DNA of 64,000 bases from assembly GCF_014649855.1 (NCBI RefSeq), contig NZ_BMTV01000018.1, positions 1 to 64,000 on the forward strand, in the 5' to 3' direction. Origin of the DNA: Streptomyces roseolus (GTDB taxonomy: Bacteria > Actinomycetota > Actinomycetes > Streptomycetales > Streptomycetaceae). Shown here piece by piece: positions 34,011 through 41,931 of this stretch. The position numbers were made by a program, and so were the translations under genes. The notes beneath the pieces were generated by a model. It was given only the letters and a program-made list of their open reading frames with translations, was not told the DNA's origin and did not search any database. How positions within the stretch are numbered: position 1 is the stretch's first letter; every line of letters begins with the position of its first letter.

Positions 34011-34775
34011 ATGGAAGCACCCTCCCGCACCGCCGTCGACCAGGCTCCGCCCCTGGTGGGGTACGACGTCTTCGCGTGCGACCGGGCCCTCGCCGAGGCG
34101 GTCGACCGCCACCTGCCCGCGGAGCTCCTCGACGGGGCCCGCGAGGAGCTGCGGGCGCTCGGCCGGGCGGCCGGTTCGGAGCGGGTCCGGGAGTGGGGCG
34201 AGCGGGCGAACTCCTTCCCGCCCCGGCTGCGGACCCACGACCGGCACGGGCGGCTGATCGACGAGGTGGACTTCCCTCCGGCCTGGCGCCGGCTGCTCGG
34301 CGAGGCGGTGGCGGCGGGGCTGACGGACGCGTGGGACCGGCCGGGCGGGCACGTGCGGCGGGCCGCCGGGTTCCTGGTGGCGACGTAGACCGGGGCCGGG
34401 GTCGGCCGCCCGGTGTCGATGCCCCACGCGCCGGTGCCGGCGCTGCGGGCGCTGCGGACGGAGCCGGCGGCGCTCGACGCGTATCTGCGGGAGGTCGGCG
34501 AGGCGCGGGGCGCGGACCCCCGTCTCGACCGGGCGATCCGCGGCGTCCTCTCCGAGCTGGCCGATATGGAAGGCGCGGAGGGGCGGGCCCGGCGCCTCGC
34601 GGAGCGGATGGCCCTGGTCCTCCAGGGCGCGCTGCTGGTCCGCTGGGCGCCGCCGGAGGTCGCGGACGCGTTCTGCGCGGGCCGCCTGGGCGGCGATTCG
34701 GGTACGTCCTTCGGCACCCTGCCGCCCGCCCTCGACCTGCGCGCGGCGGTGGAGCGGGCCCGGCCGGCGGAGTGA
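34011..34775 (+). pseudogene. aidB-like acyl-CoA dehydrogenase remnant (internal deletion and nonsense codon)
   Basis: The frame from ATG 34011 encodes an AidB-type N-terminus (PPLVGYDVFACDRALAEAVDRHL ... DFPPAWRRLL ... RRAAGFLV) and stops at TAG 34386. The same frame continues as AGVGRPVSMPHAPVPALRA, matching the family's next conserved block, then jumps directly to the C-terminal domain (LRTEPAALDAYLREVGEARGADPRLD ... WAPPEVADAFC) ending at 34775. About 300 residues covering the FAD-binding and catalytic core of the roughly 540-residue family are missing. The junction sits in the repeat-like CTGCGGGCGCTGCGG, consistent with deletion between short direct repeats. The product cannot be an active enzyme. 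Confidence 0.8.
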
Positions 34776-35213
34776 GCGGGGCCCGGGGCACGGTTCCGGA
34801 CGGGTGTGCGGGAATCGGTCACGCGGCGGGGAGGCGGGGCGCGTTCCGGAGGGGCCGGTCGCGCGTTCCGGAGGCCTGGCCGCGCGTACCAGGGGTGGCC
34901 CGGCGGCCCGCGGGGCGGGGCGCGCGGGCGGTACGCGCGGAAGGCGGGGGTGGTGCTGCGCCGACACGGCACCACCACCCGCCGTCATCCACCCTCACGC
35001 ACGGGGGCGGTAGGGGGCCAGAGTTGCAAAGGGTTGCAGGATTACCCGAACCGGGCTCCATGGAGGGCTTCCGGGCGGCACGATGGACCCTCGGCACTGC
35101 GAGTCGCGGCCCTGGAGGACAATTCGGACGGGCCGTGCGGGCTCATGGCGCTCCGGTCATCCGCCCGGGCACTGCAGAACCGATCCAGCGCACCGGGTGG
35201 CGGGGAGGGACCG
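34776..35213 (+). promoter_or_regulatory. Upstream region of the GAF regulator gene
   Basis: About 440 bp with no credible gene. At 35023-35028 and 35033-35038 GTTGCA occurs twice, exactly one helical turn apart (GAGTTGCAAAGGGTTGCAGG), and a promoter could lie just downstream. The first 240 bp is GC-rich with no recognisable element. Confidence 0.4.
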
Positions 35214-36506
35214 ATGAACAACACGCGGCTCGACATGAAGCGGCTGTCCACCATGGACGCCGTCCAGGCGGCCCGGCTGCTGCACCGCGTCCGCGACGAG
35301 ACCCTGGCCGGGCGTACGCCTCCGATCGCGCCCCGCGCGGAGATCGACGCCTCCTGGCGGCGGATGGCCCGGCTCGGGCTCGACCCGGACCAGGGCACCA
35401 GGAGCGTGCTGCTCCGCCGCGACGAGCTGGAGCACCGGCGGCGGAGCACCCTGCTCGCCGAGGTGATGGAGACGCTCAGCTCCGGGCTCGCCGGGATCGC
35501 CGACGCCTCGCTCCAGATCATGGTGGTCACCGACGAGCACGGCCGGGTCCTCTGGCGCGAGGGCCACCCCTCGGTGATGCGGCAGGCGAACGGCATCTGC
35601 CTGGAGGAGGGCGCGGCCTGGGACGAGCACGCCACCGGCACCAACGCGGTCGGCACCGCGCTCGCCACCCGGCGTGCGGTGCAGGTCCACTCCGCCGAGC
35701 ACTACGTGCAGTCGCTGCACAACTGGACCTGCGCGGCGGCGCCCGTCCACGACCCGCGCGACCGGCGGCTGCTCGGCGTCCTCGACGTCAGCGGACCGGC
35801 CTCCACCTTCCACCCCTCGATGCTGGCCCTCGTCGGCTCGGTCGCCCGGCTCGCCGAGGCCGAGCTGCGCGAGCGGCACCGGTCCACGATCGAGCGGCTG
35901 CGGGCGGTCGCCGCGCCGATCCTGTGCCGGGTGGGCGGCCGGGCCGTCGCCGTGGACGCCCACGGCTGGACCGCCGCGGTGACCGGGCTCGCCCCGGCGG
36001 ACCGGATCCCCCTGCCGAAGGGGCTGGGCGCCGGCCGGGTCTGGCTGCCCTCGCTCGGGCTGTGCACGGTGGAGCCGCTGCCGGGCGGCTGGCTGCTGCG
36101 GGTGGAGGAGGACACGGCGCCGGCCGGTACGGGGTCGGGGGCGGCGAGCCGGGTGGTCCTCGATCTGAGCCGGCCCCGCCGCTGGACGGTGGCGGTCTCG
36201 GGGGCGGCGGGGAGCTGGCAGCAGGAGCTGAGCCCGCGCCACGCCGAGCTGCTCTACCTGCTGGCCCTGCACCCGGACGGGCGGACGGCGGCGGATCTGG
36301 CGGAGGACGTGTTCGGGGACCGGACCAGGACGGTGACCGTCCGGGCCGAGATGTCCCGGGTGCGGAGGACCCTCGCGGGGGTCCTGGCGCACCGCCCGTA
36401 CCGCTTCCGCGAGGAGATCGCGGTGGAGGTGCGGCGCCCGGAGCACCCGGACGAGCTGCTGCCCCATTCGACGGCCCCGGCGGTCCGGTCCGGCGTCGGC
36501 GTCTGA
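35214..36506 (+). CDS. GAF domain transcriptional regulator (AcoR-like sensor)
   Basis: A 430-residue protein. ATG at 35214 is chosen because GGGGAGGGA precedes it. Residues about 60-225 form a GAF sensor like that of AcoR-type regulators (GICLEEGAAWDEHATGTNAVGTALATRRAVQVHSAEHYVQSLHNWTC). There is no sigma-54 AAA domain. The C-terminus (about 335-405) is a winged helix (SPRHAELLYLLALHPDGRTAADLAEDVF ... VRAEMSRVRRTL). Streptomyces members often regulate alcohol or aldehyde dehydrogenase genes; none is adjacent here, so the regulon is unknown. Confidence 0.85.
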   Translation: MNNTRLDMKRLSTMDAVQAARLLHRVRDETLAGRTPPIAPRAEIDASWRRMARLGLDPDQGTRSVLLRRDELEHRRRSTLLAEVMETLSSGLAGIADASLQIMVVTDEHGRVLWREGHPSVMRQANGICLEEGAAWDEHATGTNAVGTALATRRAVQVHSAEHYVQSLHNWTCAAAPVHDPRDRRLLGVLDVSGPASTFHPSMLALVGSVARLAEAELRERHRSTIERLRAVAAPILCRVGGRAVAVDAHGWTAAVTGLAPADRIPLPKGLGAGRVWLPSLGLCTVEPLPGGWLLRVEEDTAPAGTGSGAASRVVLDLSRPRRWTVAVSGAAGSWQQELSPRHAELLYLLALHPDGRTAADLAEDVFGDRTRTVTVRAEMSRVRRTLAGVLAHRPYRFREEIAVEVRRPEHPDELLPHSTAPAVRSGVGV

Positions 36507-36817
36507 GACCGGACCGGCCGACCGGACCGGGTCCCGGGCTCACCGACCGGACCGGACCCCGGACCTGCCGACCGGGCGGCCGCCGGACCGGACCGATCCA
36601 CCCGCCCGCCCACCGCCGTCCACATGCTGGACAACGCGTCCGACGCGTCCTCGAGGGCACCCCGACGCCGCCCCGAGGCCACCTCGAGGGCGTCCCGAGG
36701 GCTTCCACGGTCCCGGGACCCCGCCGCGCCCGGCGTGACGCCCCCGACCCCCGACCCCCGACCCCCGACCCCCGACCCCCCTGGGAATCCCGCGCTCCGC
36801 ATGATGCGATAAGGGGC
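36507..36817. other. Repetitive intergenic region before the GNAT gene
   Basis: About 310 bp without a gene. The first part is rich in GACCGGACCG repeats (36510-36595), the middle in CCTCGAGGGC-type inverted elements (36649-36700), and the end holds the 7-bp tandem array listed separately. No promoter was recognised. Confidence 0.5.
36741..36780. repeat. 7-bp tandem repeat CCCCCGA
   Basis: Five exact copies of CCCCCGA followed by CCCCC, 38 bp before the GNAT start codon. Copy-number slippage here could alter spacing upstream of the gene. Confidence 0.85.
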
Positions 36818-37387
36818 ATGAGCATCACTCTCACCACCTGGTCCCTGGAACAGACCTCGCCGGACGACCTGCGTCCGGCCCGGGTCCCGGAGGGCGACGG
36901 CATCGCCGTCCGCCGGGCCGAGGTGCCCTCCCCCGAGTTCAGCCGCTTCCTCTACACCGCGGTCGGCGGCGACATCCACTGGGCCGACCGGCTGTCGCTC
37001 TCGTACGAGCAGTGGAAGGAGATAGCGGAGAAGCCGGGCGCCGAGATCTGGGTGGCGTACGACCGGGGGACGCCCGCCGGGTACGTGGAGTTCGACCCGC
37101 AGGACGACGGGGTCGTCGAGATCGTCTACTTCGGCCTGATCCCCGCCTTCCGGGGCCGCCGCATCGGCGGCCACCTGCTCACCGAGGCCGTCCGGCGCGC
37201 CTGGGACCTGGCCGAGCGCTGGCCGGACCGGGAGCCGACCAAGCGGGTCTGGCTGCACACCTGCTCGCTGGACGGGCCGCACGCCATGGCCAATTACGAG
37301 CGCCGCGGCTTCCGCCTCTTCGACACGAAGACGGAGACGGTCGAGGAGGCCGAGACGCCCGGACCGTGGCCCGGGGCGCGGGCCTGA
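36818..37387 (+). CDS. GNAT family N-acetyltransferase
   Basis: A 189-residue protein from the ATG at 36818, after AAGGGGC. The acetyl-CoA-binding motif A is VVEIVYFGLIPAFRGRRIGGHLLTEAVRRAW (about residues 100-130), and the C-terminal LHTCSLDGPHAMANYERRGF is the typical motif B. The substrate is unknown. A strong bidirectional terminator follows. Confidence 0.9.
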   Translation: MSITLTTWSLEQTSPDDLRPARVPEGDGIAVRRAEVPSPEFSRFLYTAVGGDIHWADRLSLSYEQWKEIAEKPGAEIWVAYDRGTPAGYVEFDPQDDGVVEIVYFGLIPAFRGRRIGGHLLTEAVRRAWDLAERWPDREPTKRVWLHTCSLDGPHAMANYERRGFRLFDTKTETVEEAETPGPWPGARA

Positions 37388-37414
37388 GCGTCCGCCGGTC
37401 CGCCGTCGCGCGGC

Positions 37415-37446
37415 GTGAAAGGGGCCCTGATCAGGGCCCCTTTCAC
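37415..37446. terminator. 32-bp perfect palindromic terminator
   Basis: GTGAAAGGGGCCCTGA and its exact complement TCAGGGCCCCTTTCAC meet to form a perfect 32-bp dyad 27 bp after the GNAT stop. It insulates the sulfur operon from upstream transcription. Confidence 0.8.
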
Positions 37447-37463
37447 GTGACCCAGACCACACT

Positions 37464-37519
37464 GTCTCGACAAGCGAGACGTTCGCGTCCACATAGCGGA
37501 CGAAGCTGGACTGGGTCCA
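37464..37519 (+). promoter_or_regulatory. Array of three inverted repeats upstream of the sulfur operon
   Basis: Three short dyads follow one another: GTCTCG/CGAGAC (37464-37480), CGTCC/GGACG (37486-37502) and TGGAC/GTCCA (37507-37519). They lie 24-80 bp before the leader peptide start, where the promoter should be. This is a plausible operator for a sulfur regulator; none is identified. Confidence 0.4.
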
Positions 37520-37542
37520 AAGTCCCGTGACACGCTTCCGCC

Positions 37543-37626
37543 ATGCCTGGAACTGGAACTGCCTTGGTGAGTCGGCGGCACGTCGACCTCGGCCGCATGT
37601 CCAGCGCCATCTGTCCGGCGCGCTGA
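37543..37626 (+). CDS. Cysteine-codon leader peptide upstream of sulfite reductase
   Basis: A 27-residue ORF, beginning MPGTGTALVSRRHVDLGR and ending SSAICPAR, matches a leader peptide commonly seen before sulfite reductase genes in Streptomyces. A Cys codon lies three codons before the last (TGT at 37612). Such peptides are thought to couple ribosome stalling at Cys codons to expression of downstream assimilation genes. There is no Shine-Dalgarno sequence, so the mRNA may be leaderless. The spacer to the reductase gene is 126 nt. Confidence 0.75.
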   Translation: MPGTGTALVSRRHVDLGRMSSAICPAR

Positions 37627-37752
37627 GCAAGCCAGCACTGCCGCACCTCCCTCTGAGCCCGACCCTGCTGCGCACCGTCGCGCCACTCTCTGTTCTGCGC
37701 GCGAGTGTGCAGGTCAGAGCCGCCCTCCCGCAGTCCCGAAGGACAAGACGCC

Positions 37753-39450
37753 ATGGCCGCCACCCCGGAAAACCCCACTCCCGCCGCCGCCCGCCGCAAG
37801 ACCGGGCGCCACCGTGGCGAGGGTCAGTGGGCCGTGGGGCACTTCACCCCGCTGAACGGCAATGAGCAGTTCAAGAAGGACGACGACGGTCTCAACGTGC
37901 GGACACGCATTGAGACGATCTACTCCAAGCGTGGATTCGACTCGATCGACCCCAACGACCTGCGCGGGCGCATGCGCTGGTGGGGCCTGTACACGCAGCG
38001 GAAGCAGGGCCTCGACGGCACGAAGACCGGCGTCCTGGAGCCGGAGGAGCTGGACGACGAGTACTTCATGCTCCGCGTCCGCATCGACGGCGGCCGGCTG
38101 ACCACGCGGCAGCTCCGCGTGATCGGCGAGATCTCCGAGGAGTTCGCGCGCGGCACCGCCGACATCACGGACCGGCAGAACGTCCAGTACCACTGGATCC
38201 GGATCGAGGACGTCCCCGAGATCTGGAACCGCCTGGAGGCGGTCGGCCTCTCCACCACCGAGGCGTGCGGCGACACCCCGCGCGTCATCCTCGGCTCGCC
38301 GGTGGCCGGCATCGCCGAGGACGAGATCATCGACGGCACCCCCGCCATCGACGAGATCCAGCGCCGGATCGTCGGCAACAAGGACTTCTCCAACCTGCCC
38401 CGCAAGTTCAAGTCCGCCGTGTCCGGATCCCCGCTGCTCGACGTGGCGCACGAGATCAACGACGTCTCCTTCGTCGGCGTCGTCCACCCGGAGCACGGCC
38501 CCGGCTTCGACGTCTGGGTCGGCGGCGGCCTCTCCACCAACCCCAAGCTCGGCGTCCGCCTGGGCACCTGGGTCTCCCTGGACGAGGTCCCCGACGTCTA
38601 CGAGGGCGTCATCTCGATCTTCCGCGACTACGGCTACCGCCGGCTGCGCAACCGCGCCCGCCTGAAGTTCCTCGTCGCCGACTGGGGCGCGGAGAAGTTC
38701 CGCCAGGTCCTGGAGGACGAGTACCTGAAGCGGAAGCTGACCGACGGGCCCGCCCCGGCGGAGCCGGCCGGCCGCTGGCGCGACCACGTCGGCGTGCACC
38801 GGCAGAACGACGGCAACTTCTACGTCGGCTTCGCCCCGCGCGTCGGCCGGGTGGACGGCCCCACCCTCACCAAGATCGCCGAGCTGGCGGAGGCGCACGG
38901 CTCCGGCCGGGTCCGCACCACCGCCGAGCAGAAGATGATCGTCCTCGACGTCGTCGAGTCCCAGGTCGAGTCGCTCGTCGCCGCCCTGGAGGCGCTCGAC
39001 CTGCGGGTCACGCCGTCGCCGTTCCGGCGCGGCACGATGGCCTGCACCGGCATCGAGTTCTGCAAGCTGGCGATCGTCGAGACCAAGGGCCGCGGCTCCG
39101 CGCTCATCGACGAACTGGAGCGCCGCCTCCCGGACTTCGACGAGCCGCTGACCATCAACATCAACGGCTGCCCGAACGCCTGCGCCCGCATCCAGGTCGC
39201 GGACATCGGCCTCAAGGGCCAGCTGGTCCTGGACGACGAGGGCAACCGCGTCGAGGGCTACCAGGTCCACCTGGGCGGCGCCCTCGGCCTGGAGGCCGGC
39301 TTCGGCCGCAAGGTCCGCGGCCTCAAGGTCACCTCGGCCGAGCTGCCCGACTACGTGGAGCGCGTCCTCACCCGCTACCGGGCGGAGCGCGAGGACGGCG
39401 AGCGCTTCGCCACCTGGGCGGCCCGCGCCTCCGAGGAGGCCCTGTCGTGA
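37753..39450 (+). CDS. Ferredoxin-dependent sulfite (or nitrite) reductase
   Basis: A 565-residue siroheme/[4Fe-4S] reductase that converts sulfite to sulfide with six electrons. The tandem NIR_SIR ferredoxin-like and catalytic halves are both present. The cluster/siroheme cysteines are C431, C437 (CTGIEFC) and C473, C477 (GCPNAC). The operon context (CysH, CysDNC) assigns it to sulfite, not nitrite. ATG at 37753 is preceded by AAGGA. The stop overlaps a following small ORF. Confidence 0.93.
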   Translation: MAATPENPTPAAARRKTGRHRGEGQWAVGHFTPLNGNEQFKKDDDGLNVRTRIETIYSKRGFDSIDPNDLRGRMRWWGLYTQRKQGLDGTKTGVLEPEELDDEYFMLRVRIDGGRLTTRQLRVIGEISEEFARGTADITDRQNVQYHWIRIEDVPEIWNRLEAVGLSTTEACGDTPRVILGSPVAGIAEDEIIDGTPAIDEIQRRIVGNKDFSNLPRKFKSAVSGSPLLDVAHEINDVSFVGVVHPEHGPGFDVWVGGGLSTNPKLGVRLGTWVSLDEVPDVYEGVISIFRDYGYRRLRNRARLKFLVADWGAEKFRQVLEDEYLKRKLTDGPAPAEPAGRWRDHVGVHRQNDGNFYVGFAPRVGRVDGPTLTKIAELAEAHGSGRVRTTAEQKMIVLDVVESQVESLVAALEALDLRVTPSPFRRGTMACTGIEFCKLAIVETKGRGSALIDELERRLPDFDEPLTININGCPNACARIQVADIGLKGQLVLDDEGNRVEGYQVHLGGALGLEAGFGRKVRGLKVTSAELPDYVERVLTRYRAEREDGERFATWAARASEEALS

Positions 39451-39542
39451 GCGACGACCGCGCGGCCACCGGGCCGCGGACGACCACGAAAGCCGCACCG
39501 GTGCGCCGCGCGGGCGGAGAAGCGAACGAGGAGGCACCGTGA
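39447..39542 (+). CDS. Candidate 31-residue ORF between sulfite reductase and zinc-ribbon genes
   Basis: GTG at 39447 overlaps the sulfite reductase stop (GTGA), follows GAGGAGG, and the ORF ends inside the start of the zinc-ribbon gene. The peptide is Arg/Thr/Ala-rich (begins VSDDRAATGPRTTTK) and has no recognisable domain. It may only bridge translational coupling between the two genes. Confidence 0.3.
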   Translation: MSDDRAATGPRTTTKAAPVRRAGGEANEEAP

Positions 39543-39718
39543 GCGAGCGCGCCGCCCCGTTCTTCTGCCCGTACTGCGGGGACGAGGACCTGCGTCCGAA
39601 CGAGCAGGGCCACGGGGCCTGGGAATGCGCCGCGTGCAGTCGAGCCTTCCAGCTGAAGTTCCTGGGGCTCCTCGCCCCGGCGACTTCGAGCGACACCTCT
39701 GGAGGGGAAGAGACATGA
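39539..39718 (+). CDS. Small zinc-ribbon protein of the sulfur operon
   Basis: A 59-residue protein with two Cys pairs, C10-P-Y-C13 and C30-A-A-C33, spaced like a rubredoxin/zinc-ribbon. GTG at 39539 follows an excellent GAGGAGG, and its TGA overlaps the cysH ATG (ATGA). A small protein at this position is a constant feature of Streptomyces sulfite reductase-cysH operons. It could be an iron-sulfur or zinc accessory to one of these reductases; its function is not established. Confidence 0.8.
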   Translation: MSERAAPFFCPYCGDEDLRPNEQGHGAWECAACSRAFQLKFLGLLAPATSSDTSGGEET

Positions 39719-40431
39719 CGGCCACGCGCATTTCCGAAGCGACCACCGACGCCGAGCTGAAGGCGCTCGCCGAGCAGGCAGGCCGCGACCTGGAGGACGC
39801 CTCCGCGCTGGAGATCCTCCAGTGGGCGACCGCCACCTTCGGCCCGAAGTTCTGCGTCACCTCCTCGATGGAGGACGCGGTCGTCGCCCACCTCGCCTCC
39901 CGCGCCCTGCCCGGCGTGGACGTCGTCTTCCTCGACACCGGCTACCACTTCGAGGAGACGATCGGCACCCGTGACGCCGTCGAGGCCGTCATGGACGTCA
40001 AGGTCATCACCCTGACCCCGCGCCAGACCGTGGCCGAGCAGGACGCCGAGTACGGCCCGAAGCTGCACGACCGCGACCCCGACCTGTGCTGCGCGCTGCG
40101 CAAGGTCCAGCCGCTCCAGGAGGGGCTGACCGCGTACACCGCGTGGGCGACCGGCCTGCGCCGCGACGAGTCCCCGACCCGGGCGAACACCCCGGTGGTC
40201 GGCTGGGACGAGAAGCGCCGCAAGGTGAAGGTCTCCCCCATCGCCCGCTGGACGCAGGACGACGTCGACGCGTACGTGGCGGAGTTCGGGGTCCTCACCA
40301 ACCCGCTCCTCATGGACGGTTACGCCTCCGTCGGCTGCGCGCCCTGCACCCGCAGGGTCGAGGCGGGCGAGGACGCCCGGGCCGGCCGCTGGGCCGGCCG
40401 CGCCAAGACCGAATGCGGGCTGCACGGCTGA
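39715..40431 (+). CDS. cysH: Adenylyl-sulfate (APS) reductase
   Basis: A 238-residue PAPS/APS reductase. The Cys pairs LCCALRK and CAPC, which bind a [4Fe-4S] cluster, mark it as the APS-reducing type; PAPS reductases lack them. The catalytic ECGLH is at the C-terminus. It reduces adenylyl sulfate with thioredoxin to give sulfite for the upstream reductase. The ATG overlaps the zinc-ribbon stop, and the TGA overlaps the cysC ATG by one base. Confidence 0.95.
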   Translation: MTATRISEATTDAELKALAEQAGRDLEDASALEILQWATATFGPKFCVTSSMEDAVVAHLASRALPGVDVVFLDTGYHFEETIGTRDAVEAVMDVKVITLTPRQTVAEQDAEYGPKLHDRDPDLCCALRKVQPLQEGLTAYTAWATGLRRDESPTRANTPVVGWDEKRRKVKVSPIARWTQDDVDAYVAEFGVLTNPLLMDGYASVGCAPCTRRVEAGEDARAGRWAGRAKTECGLHG

Positions 40432-40997
40432 TGACCACCCCCGACACCCCCCTGGAGACCCCCGTGACCGGTGCCACCGTCTGGCTCACCGGCCTGCCGA
40501 GCGCCGGCAAGACCACGATCGCCTACGAGCTGGCCGGCCGGCTGCGCGAGGAGGGCCGCCGCGTCGAGGTCCTCGACGGCGACGAGATCCGCGAGTTCCT
40601 CTCCGCGGGCCTCGGCTTCTCCCGCGAGGACCGGTTCACCAACGTGCAGCGGATCGGCTTCGTCGCCGAGCTGCTCGCCTCGCACGGCGTGACCGTGCTC
40701 GTCCCGGTCATCGCCCCGTACGCCGACAGCCGCGAGGCGGTCCGCAAGCGCCACCAGGCCGAGGGCACCGCGTTCGTCGAGGTCCACGTGGCCACCCCGG
40801 TCGAGGTCTGCTCGGTCCGCGACGTCAAGGGCCTGTACGCCCAGCAGGCCGCGGGCGAGATCTCGGGCCTGACCGGCGTCGACGACCCGTACGAGGCCCC
40901 CGAGGCCCCCGATCTCCGGATCGAGTCCCAGAACCAGACCGTGCAGGAATCGGCGGCGCAGCTGCATTCCCTGCTCACCGAGAGGGGTCTCGCATGA
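40431..40997 (+). CDS. cysC: Adenylyl-sulfate kinase
   Basis: A 188-residue APS kinase. The P-loop is GLPSAGKTT, followed by DGDEIREFLSAGLGFSREDRFTN and VSVRDVKGLY-type lid residues. It converts APS to PAPS for sulfotransferases. With an APS-type CysH present, PAPS is probably not needed for assimilation. It starts at 40431, overlapping cysH by one base, and its end overlaps the cysD ATG. A GTG near 40464 is an alternative start. Confidence 0.94.
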   Translation: MTTPDTPLETPVTGATVWLTGLPSAGKTTIAYELAGRLREEGRRVEVLDGDEIREFLSAGLGFSREDRFTNVQRIGFVAELLASHGVTVLVPVIAPYADSREAVRKRHQAEGTAFVEVHVATPVEVCSVRDVKGLYAQQAAGEISGLTGVDDPYEAPEAPDLRIESQNQTVQESAAQLHSLLTERGLA

Positions 40998-41929
40998 CGA
41001 CCGTCGCTCATGTCCACGAGGAGACGGACAGCCCGTTCGCGCTGTCGCACCTCGACTCGCTGGAGTCCGAGGCCGTCCACATCTTCCGTGAGGTGGCGGG
41101 CGAGTTCGAGCGGCCGGTGATCCTCTTCTCCGGCGGCAAGGACTCCATCGTCATGCTGCACCTGGCGCTGAAGGCCTTCGCCCCGGCGCCGGTCCCCTTC
41201 ACGCTGCTGCACGTCGACACCGGGCACAACTTCCCCGAGGTCATCGAGTACCGCGACCGGGTCGTCGCCCGGCACGGGCTGCGGCTGCACGTCGCGTCCG
41301 TGCAGGAGTACATCGACCGCGGCGCCCTCAAGGAGCGCCCGGACGGCACCCGCAACCCGCTGCAGACGGTGCCGCTGACCGAGGCGATCCAGCAGCACCG
41401 CTTCGACGCCGTCTTCGGCGGCGGCCGGCGCGACGAGGAGAAGGCCCGCGCCAAGGAGCGGGTGTTCTCGCTGCGCGACGAGTTCTCGCAGTGGGACCCG
41501 CGCCGGCAGCGCCCCGAGCTGTGGCAGCTGTACAACGGCCGGCACGCCCCCGGCGAGCACGTCCGGGTCTTCCCGCTGTCCAACTGGACCGAGCTGGACG
41601 TCTGGCAGTACATCCAGCGGGAGGGGATCGAGCTCCCGGAGATCTACTTCGCCCACGAGCGCGAGGTCTTCGCCCGCAACGGCATGTGGCTGACGGCCGG
41701 CGAGTGGGGCGGCCCGAAGGAGTCGGAGACGGTCGAGACGCGGCTGATCCGCTACCGCACGGTCGGCGACATGTCCTGCACCGGCGCCGTCGACTCGGAC
41801 GCCACCACGCTGGACGCCGTCATCGCCGAGATCGCCGCCTCCCGCCTCACCGAGCGGGGTGCCACCCGGGCCGACGACAAGCTGTCCGAGGCCGCGATGG
41901 AAGACCGCAAGCGCGAAGGGTACTTCTAA
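40994..41929 (+). CDS. cysD: Sulfate adenylyltransferase subunit 2
   Basis: A 311-residue subunit that makes APS from sulfate and ATP. The PP-loop SGGKDSIVML is at about residues 49-58. GGGRRDEEKARAKERVFS and the C-terminal MEDRKREGYF are typical. It overlaps cysC by 4 bp and is 2 bp before cysN. Confidence 0.96.
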   Translation: MTTVAHVHEETDSPFALSHLDSLESEAVHIFREVAGEFERPVILFSGGKDSIVMLHLALKAFAPAPVPFTLLHVDTGHNFPEVIEYRDRVVARHGLRLHVASVQEYIDRGALKERPDGTRNPLQTVPLTEAIQQHRFDAVFGGGRRDEEKARAKERVFSLRDEFSQWDPRRQRPELWQLYNGRHAPGEHVRVFPLSNWTELDVWQYIQREGIELPEIYFAHEREVFARNGMWLTAGEWGGPKESETVETRLIRYRTVGDMSCTGAVDSDATTLDAVIAEIAASRLTERGATRADDKLSEAAMEDRKREGYF

Positions 41930-41931
41930 CC

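Noticed and set aside
37415..37446. The perfect palindrome considered as an operator
   Set aside because: Its position right after the GNAT stop, 16-bp arms and high GC content fit a terminator better.
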